A DNA stretch of 64,000 bases from Hedera helix. Its lineage: Eukaryota; Streptophyta; Magnoliopsida; Apiales; Araliaceae. Both the position numbers and the translations under genes were made by a program. Where the stretch lies: contig OX359264.1 in NCBI GenBank assembly GCA_947179155.2, positions 56,160,702 to 56,224,701 on the forward strand. Reading direction: 5' to 3'. The notes beneath the pieces are model-generated. The model was given only the letters and a program-made list of their open reading frames with translations, had not been told where the DNA came from and searched no databases. Of the stretch, positions 25,454 through 37,039 are shown piece by piece. Within the stretch, counting starts at the first letter, position 1; the number at the start of each line of letters is the position of its first letter.

Positions 25454-26735
25454 TAAGAGTACTTTACTTTGTAATCTAAATTAAATATGCATGGTTACCC
25501 TAGTGCTTTTCTTTAGGTTATGGTTATTAATGAGGTTTAATTTCGTTAAGAGACATTTACGTTCATTAGAGCAATAAGTCTATTTTAGAGGGACAGCTGA
25601 TGTAAATAAGTATCTATGTTCTGAAAATTGAACCTCCTTTTGCTTTGATGTTCAAGAAATTGTGTTTAATTAGTTTTATAATTCTTCTTTTCTTAATTTT
25701 TTTTAGGGGTTTTCTCAATTAATTCCATAATTTCTATGATCTATTGCTACTTGCCAGTATCCCCTTGATGGAAGTTATATTGTTTGATGTGCGGAATATA
25801 TACCAATCAATGATCGAGTAACTCTAGTCTCATGTGCAATTGTCCCTCTAATATGTAGTGATCGGTGCATTAATTAAATATGTACAGCTAAATAAGTGCT
25901 AATGGTACATTTTGGTCAACTTGCTCCTAGCACTTCCACTTTCTCTCTCAAAATATGCTACCTTTATATTATTATCTTGCATGTATTAATAGACTATATG
26001 GTTAGATAAAAATGAATAGCTATTCTGAGAATAATAATCACATTGCACCTTGGATCAATATTTGCAGTCTTTTCATTATATTTCAGACCATTAATTAATT
26101 ATTAATAGAAATCCCATATTATTTATTGTCTCTATATACATATCACAATTTGTCCATGCAACTAGCCCTAAATATAAAGAGCTGGTGAACATCAAACTTT
26201 GAATTGATTATTGTGTTGAAGTTAATCAACATGCTACTAAAAAAACAACATTTTATCATTTAAAGTGGAATGTCACGAATTATTATTAATTTAAAACTAA
26301 CGACAAAAAAAACTATCCATATTCCATAATATTGAATCAACATAAATATTGAAAATTTAATTAACTGTGAAAATCAATGGAAATAACCAAAAACATTAAC
26401 CAAAACCTAACAGTATTAACTAATCTTCTTATATAACTTTTTTTTTTTGAGGAACTTATAATACTATTAAATTCAACCCTTTGGACCTGGAGTCACTTGG
26501 GGGAGTGGCTACGAAGGGAATTACTGAAATAAATTTTTTTAGGGCTACTGGATATATAGATTTTTTCTTGGGTATTAAGAGTATATCATCTTCATTTTTC
26601 AACTTTTTTGGAATACATATATATTATGTCTTCAAATTTTTCCTAGACATTTAGCAAGTCAAGCTCCTGATCTTTCACTTTAATTTCACCTTTCACTCGA
26701 TCACGTTAATACACACACGCATATATATGAAAAAT
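25454..26735. other. MYB 3' flank and intergenic sequence
   Basis: The first ~250 bp are plausibly 3' UTR (AT-rich, no clear AATAAA). The rest is AT-rich with nothing gene-like. Confidence 0.5.
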
Positions 26736-27072
26736 GATACATAGTAAATAGTTATTATGAACACTATTTCAACAAATATAACGATAGGAGAAAAAAGTTC
26801 AGCGTCTACTTTTTCTAGCGACAACTGCCGCTATACATCGACAACCATCAATGTTTGCCTCATGCATCGACAACAGTCATCGGTCTGCCAATATGTACCT
26901 ACTGTCAATTGTCGTCAGAAAGAGTAGTGGCAGGACTTTTTTTCCTGCCACTACTCCTTCTAGCAGTTAAGGAAAAAAAAGTCTATATATTGGGTCATTA
27001 GACTTACTTATGAAAAGTGTAAGATGCATCTGTTAGAATAGTATTCATAACAGTTATTCGATACGAATTATT
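26736..27072. mobile_element. MITE with inverted ends and internal hairpin
   Basis: The left end ATAGTTATTATGAACACTAT pairs with the right end ATAGTATTCATAACAGTTAT when reverse-complemented. Inside, GAGTAGTGGCAGGA and TCCTGCCACTACTC (26919-26960) form a perfect 14-bp stem separated by a T-run. A related, inverted and partial copy lies at 44040-44285. There is no coding capacity. Confidence 0.65.
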
Positions 27073-27434
27073 CCTCCATATATATGTGTGTGTAACTCTC
27101 TCTCCCTTAAGATTATTTTTTTCTAAATACGTACAGTATATGGATATAAAACAATCACATGTTAAAAAGAATGCATTGAAAGCCTCTTTTAATTTCCATG
27201 CATGGTAACTGAAGGTATATATCTCGCGTTTTATTAATTATCAAAGTAACGGAAGGAAGAGGGACACTTTAAAAGTAATCGAATTGAAAAGAAATTTTTG
27301 TCATAAATCAAATTTCTGGTAATTCCTAATTAAGGATTAAGTAATGGGGCCGGGTAATTTATTGACTATACATGGCTTCAGTGTCATTAATATAAAAATA
27401 AAATTGAATTCTTTTAATAAAAAATATGGGTCTG

Positions 27435-27476
<42 letters not shown>

Positions 27477-27477
27477 T
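27435..27477. repeat. (ATT)n microsatellite
   Basis: Uninterrupted ATT repeat of about 14 units. The tyrosine-rich frame through it is an artefact of the repeat. Confidence 0.9.
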
Positions 27478-27828
27478 TCTTTCAGTTTTCGTTGTGATGA
27501 AAATATTACCTCACACCCTAGTTTAACCAATTAGTGTTGCATTGAGGCCCATCACCGTGCTCAATCCGTTGACAGTTAATTAAAATACATATAACTTCAG
27601 CAACCCTGCGTATTTCCCTAAAATGCCCACTACTAGCTAAATGGTCTTGTGGGCTTTGATGAATAGCCCTTCTAGTAGAATATATATATAAGGTAGTACT
27701 ATTTTTATATATATTTTTTTGATATTTTTACATAATTTTTTTTATATATAAATGTGACTCGCTTTATATTCATGTAAAAAAAATTATATAAAAATATTTA
27801 AAACATATTTAAAAATATCAGTTTATTA

Positions 27829-28083
27829 CTCCCTCCGTCCCAAGATAAAAGTCCTCTATTGACTTTTGCAATCAAATTGACCATTTTTAAAATTAATAAT
27901 TAAACATATATATTTAGATTTTCAAAAAAATAAATATTAAGATTAGTACTAAATTGTATATAGTTTATAATGTTTATAAGTTTTTTATATATATATAAAA
28001 GAATAACAAAATATATTAATTTGAAAAATGGTCAATTTGACTATAAAAGTCAATAAAAGATTTTTATCTTGGGACGGAGGGAG
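27829..28083. mobile_element. Stowaway-like MITE (Tc1/mariner type)
   Basis: This 255-bp element starts CTCCCTCCGTCCCAAGATAA and ends TTATCTTGGGACGGAGGGAG, perfect inverted ends, with TA on both sides (27827-27828, 28084-28085). The inverted similarity extends inward (GGTCAATTTGA facing TCAAATTGACC). CTCCCTCCGTCCC ends with a TA target are the hallmark of Stowaway MITEs. Confidence 0.92.
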
Positions 28084-28085
28084 TA

Positions 28086-30182
28086 TATATAAAGGTGAAA
28101 TAACATGTTGAACGTCTGAAACATCTTCATCCATACCTTGGCCACAAATGATAATGGATTGTAACTATATATTGTAGTTGACGTTTCTTTTTTCTTTTTT
28201 TTCTTTTTTTTTTCCAAATAAAGAGTTGTCAAAATCATCCATCATGGTCACATTCACAGCTTACAACCATACATACTCACTAAACATAAAGATCTGTTGT
28301 GTTTTTTTTTAATCCCTTAGGCTATAATCAAGTTAGTTAATGCTCACTTCATTATAAAATTAAAGATATATTTATATATATATTTTTTTAAATTTATTTC
28401 TAATACTAGTTAAAAATTTAGTACTTAATAAATTAAAAATAAAACGGATGGCATGTTAAGAATTTTATCTCACTTATTAAAAATAATATAGAAACGAAAA
28501 TTTAAGTCTAATTTAATTAATGAAAATTGTGTTTTTGAATTACTTATGGGTTAGGAGAATAGAAAAGGCAGCTTGAGCTTTACAAGGAGAAACAGGGGGG
28601 GAACAAATCTACCATTTTAGAGGAAGCAAATTTGTACAGAATTATGACAAATTATTCTTAAAACTTCAGTTCACTGTATCACTTATATTAATCTGATTTA
28701 TGACTAATTTTTAAATTAAATAATTTTAATAGAAATTAGATTTCAAATACTCTAATTTAGGCTCAAGAATCATTCAAATCGGATTTAAAATCATTATGTT
28801 ATACATTTTTTTAATATTAGAACATGTTGCTGAAAGTTCTGCTACAAAAATTCCATATCAACTCCTCCTTAAAATTCATAACAAATAAAATAATTAACTT
28901 TAACAGTTCAAAATTAGTGAAAATATTATCAACTTATATAAATATAATATATCTAAAATTTATAATGATCCAACGATCGGATTATGAGATATAATCCACG
29001 CAATAGACCTTAAATATATGAAAATAAATTTTAAGATTTTAGCTTTTACATTCAATTGAATTAGATTCTTTTATATAGATTCATCTTCTCTTTCTGATGA
29101 TCCGTGTCAATTTAATTCCACAAAATTTTAACCAAATCTCAATTCCAGGAAATTAAAAATGTGCTTTCAGTTGAGTTGCTATCAGTAACTGGTGCCCATG
29201 AAATGTTTTTTCTGCTATTTTGATTTTTTCTTAACCTAATCATAAACAAACCATTTCATTTAATTTTCAGGAAAACCCATATCTACCAAATGGGTTTGTG
29301 TCGAAGAAAATAGAATTAAAATAAAAATGCCTAGAGATCTACACACCTTAAAACACTAGTATGGTACTTATATATATACAAGCACAAAAAGCCTAGATAA
29401 ATGCACTTTTCCCATGAAGGAGGCATGGGGGAGGAAGGAGGGAGAGACATGGGGAGTAGCTTAAGCTTCTTGTCTATTCACGTGTTTAGGCCGTCATTTT
29501 CTGCTTTGGTCTAATTGACCAGCCAACCGATATAGTCCATTGCATCAATCCATTCATTAAATTTTCTGCTTTAGTTGGTGTAATTTGGAAAATGTTTCAT
29601 TCAATCAAGAAGACAGTTATATGTCATCAACCCCATTTGTATTTTCACATTTTCCGTGTCAGTGTTTAGGCGAGCGAGTAAAGATGTTGTTTTCATATCA
29701 ATAAATATCGCTTAAAGTGTTAGACTTTATTTAAACAATTGTAAAATGTCGTTACTTGCTTTGTCAGTATTATTTTTGATCTAACAATATTAACATTTCT
29801 GTATTTAAGATGAAATAAAAGATGACACAAACTCGTTAAATAAAATATTTTATAGAATTGTAGGGAAAAAAAGAGGTTAAACAAAAAATAACATAAAATC
29901 CTTGTATTTACATGTATATATATACACATATATATCAATTTTTATTCAATCAAATGCATGTTCAATTCACTATTGCACCACATCACACATAAAATTTCCA
30001 AGTCCATTTAAAACATATTTATGATATATATGATTATGTGCATTCAATAGTTCTCTTTTCTTGCTATTTTTGGTGTTTTTAGTTCAACCAAACAAAAAAA
30101 AAAGGGTCATGTAAATATTCAACCAAAATATGGAAAACTTTGTTAATTAATGTGCAAGCTAAGCTCTTGGCCTCAAGGATAA
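28086..30182. other. AT-rich intergenic sequence
   Basis: No gene is seen. A short A/T and pyrimidine-rich tract lies at 28188-28215. The remainder is AT-rich with no recognisable domain. Confidence 0.5.
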
Positions 30183-30322
30183 TTGGACAGGCCTACAAAC
30201 ACAAACTTTTTACATAAATTATATCTACACTATTAAAAAGTAGGGTCCGACACAAATTTTTATGTCGACCCACTTTTTAATAATTTGAATTAAAGTTTGT
30301 GTTTGAGTTTGTGCACTTGGAC
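30183..30322. mobile_element. Small hairpin MITE
   Basis: Left arm TACAAACACAAACTTT pairs with the right arm TAAAGTTTGTGTTTGAG. The core TTAAAAAGTAGGGTCCGACA faces TGTCGACCCACTTTTTAA. About 140 bp, related in layout to 7810-7962. Confidence 0.55.
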
Positions 30323-31364
30323 TTTTTCAAGATAATTATTACTCTAAAATAAAATTGAAGTGGATAGTACCGTGCCTTTTTGATTGTTCAATATTAGTTG
30401 AAACTAATATCTTTATTAGAAGTAAAGTGTCTGATATTTATTTTATTTTTCTTGTTCCATTAACATGGAAAAGAATTAAATGAGAGAACATTTCATTTTC
30501 CTTACCAGATTTAACTATTCCCATCGAAAATACCAAGTTCCTCCAAAAAACTGGTAGAAATATCAAAGAGTTTGCGGCTTATGATGGACCTTTTAGCACT
30601 AAATATCTTAATAATGACGCACATAGAATTATTTTGTGTGAGTGAGTGACGACTCGTTATCACCGAAATTATTCGTTGGGTTTTCAAGTTCCCTCTCCCA
30701 TCAATTCGATGAAAATGAAATCAATAATGTCACTTGATCTTCACAAATGCATCATGGGCGTAGGTGTGTGCATTTTATCATGCGACAAAGTAATGAAGTC
30801 ACTCAACATCAAATTGAACAGAGAGGAAGGAAGATAAAATTCCGCAGGCAAACATCCAAAAAATGGCGTTTGCAGACAACACACCACTGCTCTAGAGGCA
30901 TGGGTTCCATTTCCAATCTTTTTTTTATTATCTTAAAAAAGATGGCACTTTATATATAAACAAAAGCTAATTACAATTTGGCCATGTGATTGTGTCACAT
31001 AAAACATACAATTTAAAGAAGAATCCAAACAAAAGCCTCCTCTTTCCGGCCGCAAAAAGGCTGTAGATTTATCTCAGTAAAGCAGACGACCCTCCCCTTC
31101 TGTACACCAATTAGACCACCCTTTCAGCTCCTTTTTCTCACCTCACACAACAATCCACAATTCCCCCCATCCAGCAAGAACCCAAAATTTTCTAATCTAA
31201 AACATAAAAAAGGTCTGTTTCTTTGTTTTCTCTTTGCATATGTTATTATTTGTGAAGGTAATGACAATTCACTAATTCGAGAGGATGAACATGAGAATAA
31301 TGGGGGATTTTGGAGCTGTATTTCCTCTTCATTCTTTTCTTTTGTTGGATCTTTCTGAGGGGGG
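30323..31364. other. Intergenic sequence and 3' flank of the TPR gene
   Basis: The part nearest the TPR gene (about 31080-31364) is probably its 3' UTR on the minus strand. The rest is non-coding; short frames here have no recognisable domain. Confidence 0.5.
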
Positions 31365-33367
31365 TTAATTGGTATTATTGGTGTCTGGGGAGGATAGAGG
31401 AAAACAAGTGTCCTCGCCTCCCGTGCTCCAAAGAAAATGAGCATAATTTGCAGCATAGTAAGAGTTGCTGGGATCAGTAGAAATGGCTTCCAAGTAAGTC
31501 TCTTCAGCAGCCCACAGGTCATTCCTTGCTTGCCATTGGAAGCTGGCATATTTGCTCAAAGCTTCGGCATCTTTGGGCTCCGCATTAACTGCCCTCTTGA
31601 AGTAATCCTCCGCTCTGTAACAAACGTTAGCAAACAAAAGTCAATTAAACGAGAGAAAACTCCAAAACTGTCTAAACCACACAATCCCTATCAAGATCGA
31701 AAAGAAAACTAACCCGAATTCTAAGTTCATATAACCGAGTGGATTGCTTATTTAGAAATTCAATTTTGTGTTCATTAAACAGTAATTTACCAAAAACTAA
31801 ATTCTATTCAAGAGATCCTAATGTTGCAAAAACTCGTAATGTTCTTTTAATCTACCACACAATTATGCCAAGCAGATTCTAAAACTTATTTGGCTTTTAA
31901 TACCGCTAAAATAACTCAAAGAAGGAGACAGATTAGAAAAGAAATTTACCTATCATAGTCGTGTGCAACTAGGTAGAGGAACTGGGCGTAATTGGCAAGT
32001 AAAAGAGGATTACTAGGCTCTTGCACCAACCCATTTTGATACAAAAGTTCTGTTCTGGAGTAATCAGCATGGTCATCTGGTTCAATCTTCGCAGTCACTG
32101 GAGAAACAAATCGCTGCATAGTCTCGTGATCAAGAGACTGGTCTCTCAATACAGCTTGCATTCTCGAAGCTTCTTCCATCACAGAATCCCACAAACTCAA
32201 GTCTTCCTTTCTACTCACTTGTCCCGAAACTGACTCCTCTTCACTTGCTCTTAATGGGTTCCCAATGGAAGATGCCCCATCAGGAACAACTGTCCCGTGA
32301 TAATCTGACGAGATGGAGCCATCAAACCGTCCATCCCCATCAGTTCCGCTGGCAATATTCTTGGATTTCCCACCACCGCCATTGTTTCCACCAATTGAGG
32401 TGGTCTTTCCACCGGAAGAAGACAACGAAAAGGTCTTAATAGTCGAAGAATCAAACTTTTGGTCCCTTTCTACATTTGAAACGAATTCCATTGTTGCAGC
32501 ATAAGCTAATGGAGGTGTTGAAGCTGCAACCGCAGTGTTACTCGCCATAGAGTAAACACTATAATTTGCTAGCAATATCATCACGTACAACATTAGAGTA
32601 GGCGTATGGGAAAATACTTGTTGGAATAGCCACACAAAGGATGCGTTCATTTCCTTCTGTACTCTCACCAAAATCCCCTGTAAATCTTCATAAAACAAAA
32701 CCTCTCTCAGTTGCAAAGCGTAGCTCTGTAGCTCTCGAATTATGAACACCGTTGAAGAAAATGCCTTTTTCACAGAGCAGTAAGCGGATTCCCTTGCTTC
32801 TAGAAACCCCTTTTTCCATTGTTTCTTCCTCTTAATCATCCTGAGCGAGAGCGGAAGATCAACAGAGTTGGCCTTCCGCTCTATGCTGACAGGAATAATA
32901 TCCTGCCAGTCTAGCGGCTCAACTGGCTCGAACTTGGAAATAAGAAATGGGTTCTGATTCTCAGAACCCATTTCTGAATCTGATTCAATTATAGCACTTC
33001 TTGTGCTTTCATCATCATCGTCTGATAATTGGAATCTCAGAGCCAATTCTTGAATCTTTTTCGAAAATTCTTCGTCCGAAAATTCTTCCAAGCTGGCACT
33101 GCAAGCCCGTCTAATTGTTTGGCCTCTTGATTTTGGAATTTCGCAAGATCGAGACCTGTAAAGTTTTATGGAAGAAGAATAGCCAAACAGAGCCGACCGG
33201 TCCAGTGTGTGGGCATACCGGCAGAACAGTAAACCTTTGGTTATACTACGCCGTTTCGAAGATGGAGAAGAGACAGCTGAAGCTAGAGTTTGAGGTGAAT
33301 AAGGAGACTGAGGAACAGAAAATTTAGACCAATTAAAACAGGTTGTTGCGACTCTCATTCCTCCCAT
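31365..33367 (-). CDS. TPR-like superfamily protein
   Basis: Two coding exons on the minus strand (33367-31950 and 31614-31365), joined across a GATAG/GTAAAT donor and TTACAG acceptor, give 555 aa. The C-terminus carries the family block: residues about 445-545 contain NPLLLANYAQFLY, AEDYFKRAVNAEP, AEALSKYASFQWQA, AEETYLEAISTDPSN and ANYAHFLWSTGGEDTCFPL, i.e. TPR helices with alanine-rich spacing. The N-terminus is Ser/Arg-rich and could be a plastid transit peptide (inference). A hydrophobic segment PTLMLYVMILLANYSVYSMA and a Gly/Ser-rich linker lie in the middle. The architecture and the ending match a plant family of about 540-550 aa of which Arabidopsis AT1G07280 is, from memory, a member. 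The molecular role is unknown; TPRs usually bind proteins. Confidence 0.88.
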
Positions 33368-33512
33368 TTCTCACAAAAAATGAAAAAGAAAAGGAGAGAA
33401 AGGGGACTGGTTTTTTTATATCTTTCCCTTCAAACGGAAATCATGCAAACTTTTGATTCAGATTTGACTTCAATTTCTTCGTTTCAACTCCAATGAACCT
33501 ACCTGCACAATA

Positions 33513-33690
33513 TAATAAAATCAACCAACTAAGCCAACTAACTACAAAATTTACAGCAAATTAACAATTAGGTTTGTGAATCCCAAAAGTTTTTAAATTA
33601 CAAATCTAATGATTACACCAACTTTTATTAGCATTAAAAACGGATCAGGAAAACGCAGTCCAATATGCACGAAAATTCAAAGAAAACGTA
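33513..33690 (-). other. Probable 5' UTR intron of the TPR gene
   Basis: On the minus strand a donor TTCG/GTACGTTTTC lies near 33690 and an acceptor TTGTGCAG/GTAGG near 33513, both upstream of the ATG at 33367. This would put a leader exon between about 33691 and 33800. Support comes from splice consensus only. Confidence 0.45.
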
Positions 33691-33825
33691 CCGAACGTCG
33701 ACGATGGATATTTCCGAGTTAAGCTCCGACGACTTCTCCGGCTAACCTAGGGAGGAATGGCGAAAGTACGATTTGTGTACGATCGTTGGCCCTCACTCAG
33801 TTATCAAGATGGGAAGCAGTGAAGC

Positions 33826-33836
33826 ATATATATATA
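33826..33836 (-). promoter_or_regulatory. TATA box of the TPR gene
   Basis: The minus strand reads GGTATATATATATGC here, about 30 bp before a non-repetitive stretch that leads into the candidate leader exon. Position and motif fit a plant TATA box; the TSS is not observed. Confidence 0.5.
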
Positions 33837-33839
33837 CCG

Positions 33840-34845
33840 AACTAGTTCCCTCTCATAAAAAAATCTAACTGCGGTACAGCCCAAACTGCCAAATGGTAAA
33901 ATAAATAAAAATACATCGTATATATATATATATACACATATATATATTATATATGTGTATTAGGTTAAATACTGTATTTGGAGCAGGGTTTTTGGTGTAA
34001 GAATAATTGGATTTTTTTTATTGGGTGTGTCCGAGTCAGAAGGAAATTTGCGAGGACTGAGTTTGAAATTGGGTCGTCGGATTGGGCTGAGTTCACGGAC
34101 ATTGGGATCTGAATCTGCGTGCTATTCTCATGTGCCACATGTTCACGAGAAACTATTTTATGTTCTTAAAATATAATAAATAATTTTTTTTTTCTTATAT
34201 ATATGAGTTTTTTATGAGTTTCACATAAAGAACTCCATATATACGTAAAAAAATAAAATTATTTATCATATTTTAAAAATATGGAATAATTTTTCATGTC
34301 CACACCGATCATTCCCTCTCTTTTAATCCGGTCATTTTATTTCTTTAGAACTGTGATATCACCGACCCGGTTCAAGCTTTACTGACACGTAATTTCTTAA
34401 AGTATAATTTTCTGAAATTAGAAAAAATTTAGTATGAAATACATCAATAAATTTTTTATAAAATAGATAAATAAATGAGGCTTACTATAAAAAAAAAATA
34501 ATAAATAAATAAAAATTTGCACTACTATTTTTTCCCAAATTATAAAAGAGAAGTAGGAATGTGCAGGATTATGCATATGTGCAACTTTTTTCTTATCTAA
34601 ATTTATTAAGAGAAATATGGTAATTTTGTTACGGACTTGGGCAATCCATTCTTTCCAGTTATAGATATTATTAATGGGTTTACTTTGTGAGTTAGAATTT
34701 GTGTTAAATACTTGTACTCTTTTAATATTTTTAATAGTTAATTATATATGTATAAAGTGGGATACTACATAACTATTTTTTTTGTACATGTGTTAGGAAT
34801 AGTGCTATTATTCCCTTCCAAACATATACGGATTCAGATATAATG
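33840..34845. other. AT-rich intergenic sequence
   Basis: Short TA runs near 33918-33960. No gene or clear element is seen. Confidence 0.45.
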
Positions 34846-34849
34846 GTAT

Positions 34850-35665
34850 TTATATTTGTATTAGAAAAATTAATATTCTTCATGTATTCATATACAATAT
34901 TCAACATATTTTTAAAATACTATCCGTTTTGGTATTCGAAATAATATTCAAATACCGATAATATCAATTTTCATTTATTTTATTCTAATGAACAAATTAT
35001 TTGAATATCCGTGCATCTGAATTCGTTTATCAATTACCTAATAACAATTTATTCAAATTATTTATAAGAAAATTTTAAATAATTACGCATTATCATTTAA
35101 AGTTTGTCAAGAACGTTATTATCCATAATTGATCATAGAAATTAATTAAAATTTAAACATTTTAGAGACAGTATCAAATTAATCACATTTTCAATTAAAG
35201 TTTATCATCTACTCTTCTTCTTGCACGTAAATTTTGGAAGAAAAAAAAATTGTAACAAATTAATAATTATAATTTTGTTCTTGTAATATATAATTGTTTC
35301 GCTAAATAATACATTTTAAATATTATATTTAAAAGTGTTATTTTATATTTTATAAAAGTGAAATAACATATTTTAAAATAATTTTTTTATGATAGCAAAA
35401 ATTAATTATTATATATGTAAGAAAAGTTATTTGAAACAATTATGTTTATATATATATATAAGTTATTCAGATATGAATTTTTACCAAATATTTATTATAT
35501 GTTGAATATATTTACAGTCAGATATTAAATATATACGTAATATGTCTGTATTTATATTTGTATTCGTTTATTTATGAAATTTTTAAAAGTAAATACAGAT
35601 ATATTTATTTTATTTTAAATATAAATAATATCCATTATTTTTAAAATATAAATATAGACAAATAC
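34850..35665. mobile_element. Degenerate relative of the 3686-7293 element
   Basis: The left part (CGTTTATCAATTACCTAATA, 35025-35045) matches 3879-3897, and the right part (AAGTGTTATTT...AGTGAAATAACATATTTTAAAA, then TATATAAGTTATT and GTATTCGTTTATTTA) matches 6920-7175. The CG-containing ATCCGAATA motifs of the other copy are mostly changed to T/A here, as expected after methylation-driven decay. The 330-bp array is absent. Confidence 0.6.
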
Positions 35666-35666
35666 A

Positions 35667-35864
35667 AATTTTTCGACCATGCTGATATTTTCATCAATCG
35701 CAGAAGCATATTAGGTTCCGAAGACTTCGCTATAAATTTGAGGAAGTGGACCACTTTTCCTGCCCTCAAATGTAAATGTCACTGGTGGCTATGGCCGCAG
35801 CAACTTCCAAGCATTTTCTGACTGTCCTTGTGAGACAATACGTCTGTGGACCTTCAATTGACAG

Positions 35865-35919
<55 letters not shown>

Positions 35920-37001
35920 AGTGTTTATTCACGATAATTAATTATCGAAAATATTATTTTAACAATTAATATAAAAATAATTCTTTTGTTAAAAATTGCA
36001 TGTCCTTGTTGCGGCAGAATTTTTGTTATTAATTTTGACCCTGCTGAGGTATATATCAAAATTTAATTGTTGGCCAACAATTAATTGCAATAAATGAGTT
36101 ATCTATATATATATTATAAAAAAGATAATTAAAAGAAAAATGACCAAATATTATGTAGATACATTTCTGTGCTATGTTAGTCGTTCTTTTGCAACCATTT
36201 TAATAGAGTTATTCCTTATATAAATATTATGTAATAAATGAGAGGAGTCATAGATTTGAAACCCGCTGGACATTCAATTGCTTTAATTGGAATTATTTGG
36301 AGAATATCTTATATAGAGACCATTTGTGTAGAAAAGAAATATTCAAATGAGAATATTTATTAATATTTTAAATATTTTCTTCAAATTAATTATTATTGTT
36401 AATATAAATTGTTTTTAGAAGTATGTTAGTTTGGGGTTAGCTGTATTTAGAAGTATTTAATTTTTTGAAGGGTTAATTACAATTCTATTACATAAAGTAC
36501 CTTCAAATTCATAATTCAGTCACAAAGTATTTGGACTTACAATTTATTACATGAAATCAAATTGTATTGGAATACGGTAAAATTGTATAAAACTAATCGA
36601 GTTGCCGACTGAATTGGGTATTCCGGTCAATTTCTGCTGAAATTTGAATTCGGGAGCTAAATTGTATGAAATTAGATCGTTAATATAGTAAATTGTAAGC
36701 CTATACTTTGGGAGACGAATTATTCAATCGATAATACTTGATATAACAGATCTATAATTAACCCTTTGGAAAAAAAAAAAGAGTAAATTTATTGCATGTG
36801 TGAGAAAATAAGTGACAAGTTTTATTTTCTTTCATTTTCCCATAACCATAAGTGAAACGTACCACCAACTTACATGGTTTTTTTTTATAAAAAAAAACAA
36901 TTTATTTCCTACATTAACAGGATGAATTTGTGGCAGAGACATTGACGTGCAAAAAAAGAATAATATATTAAAATAAAATAAGAATGAGGTCTGACTTTTA
37001 A

Positions 37002-37039
<38 letters not shown>

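Noticed and set aside
31124..31549. Minus-strand frame over the end of the TPR gene
   Set aside because: It overlaps TPR exon 2 in another frame and has no domain.
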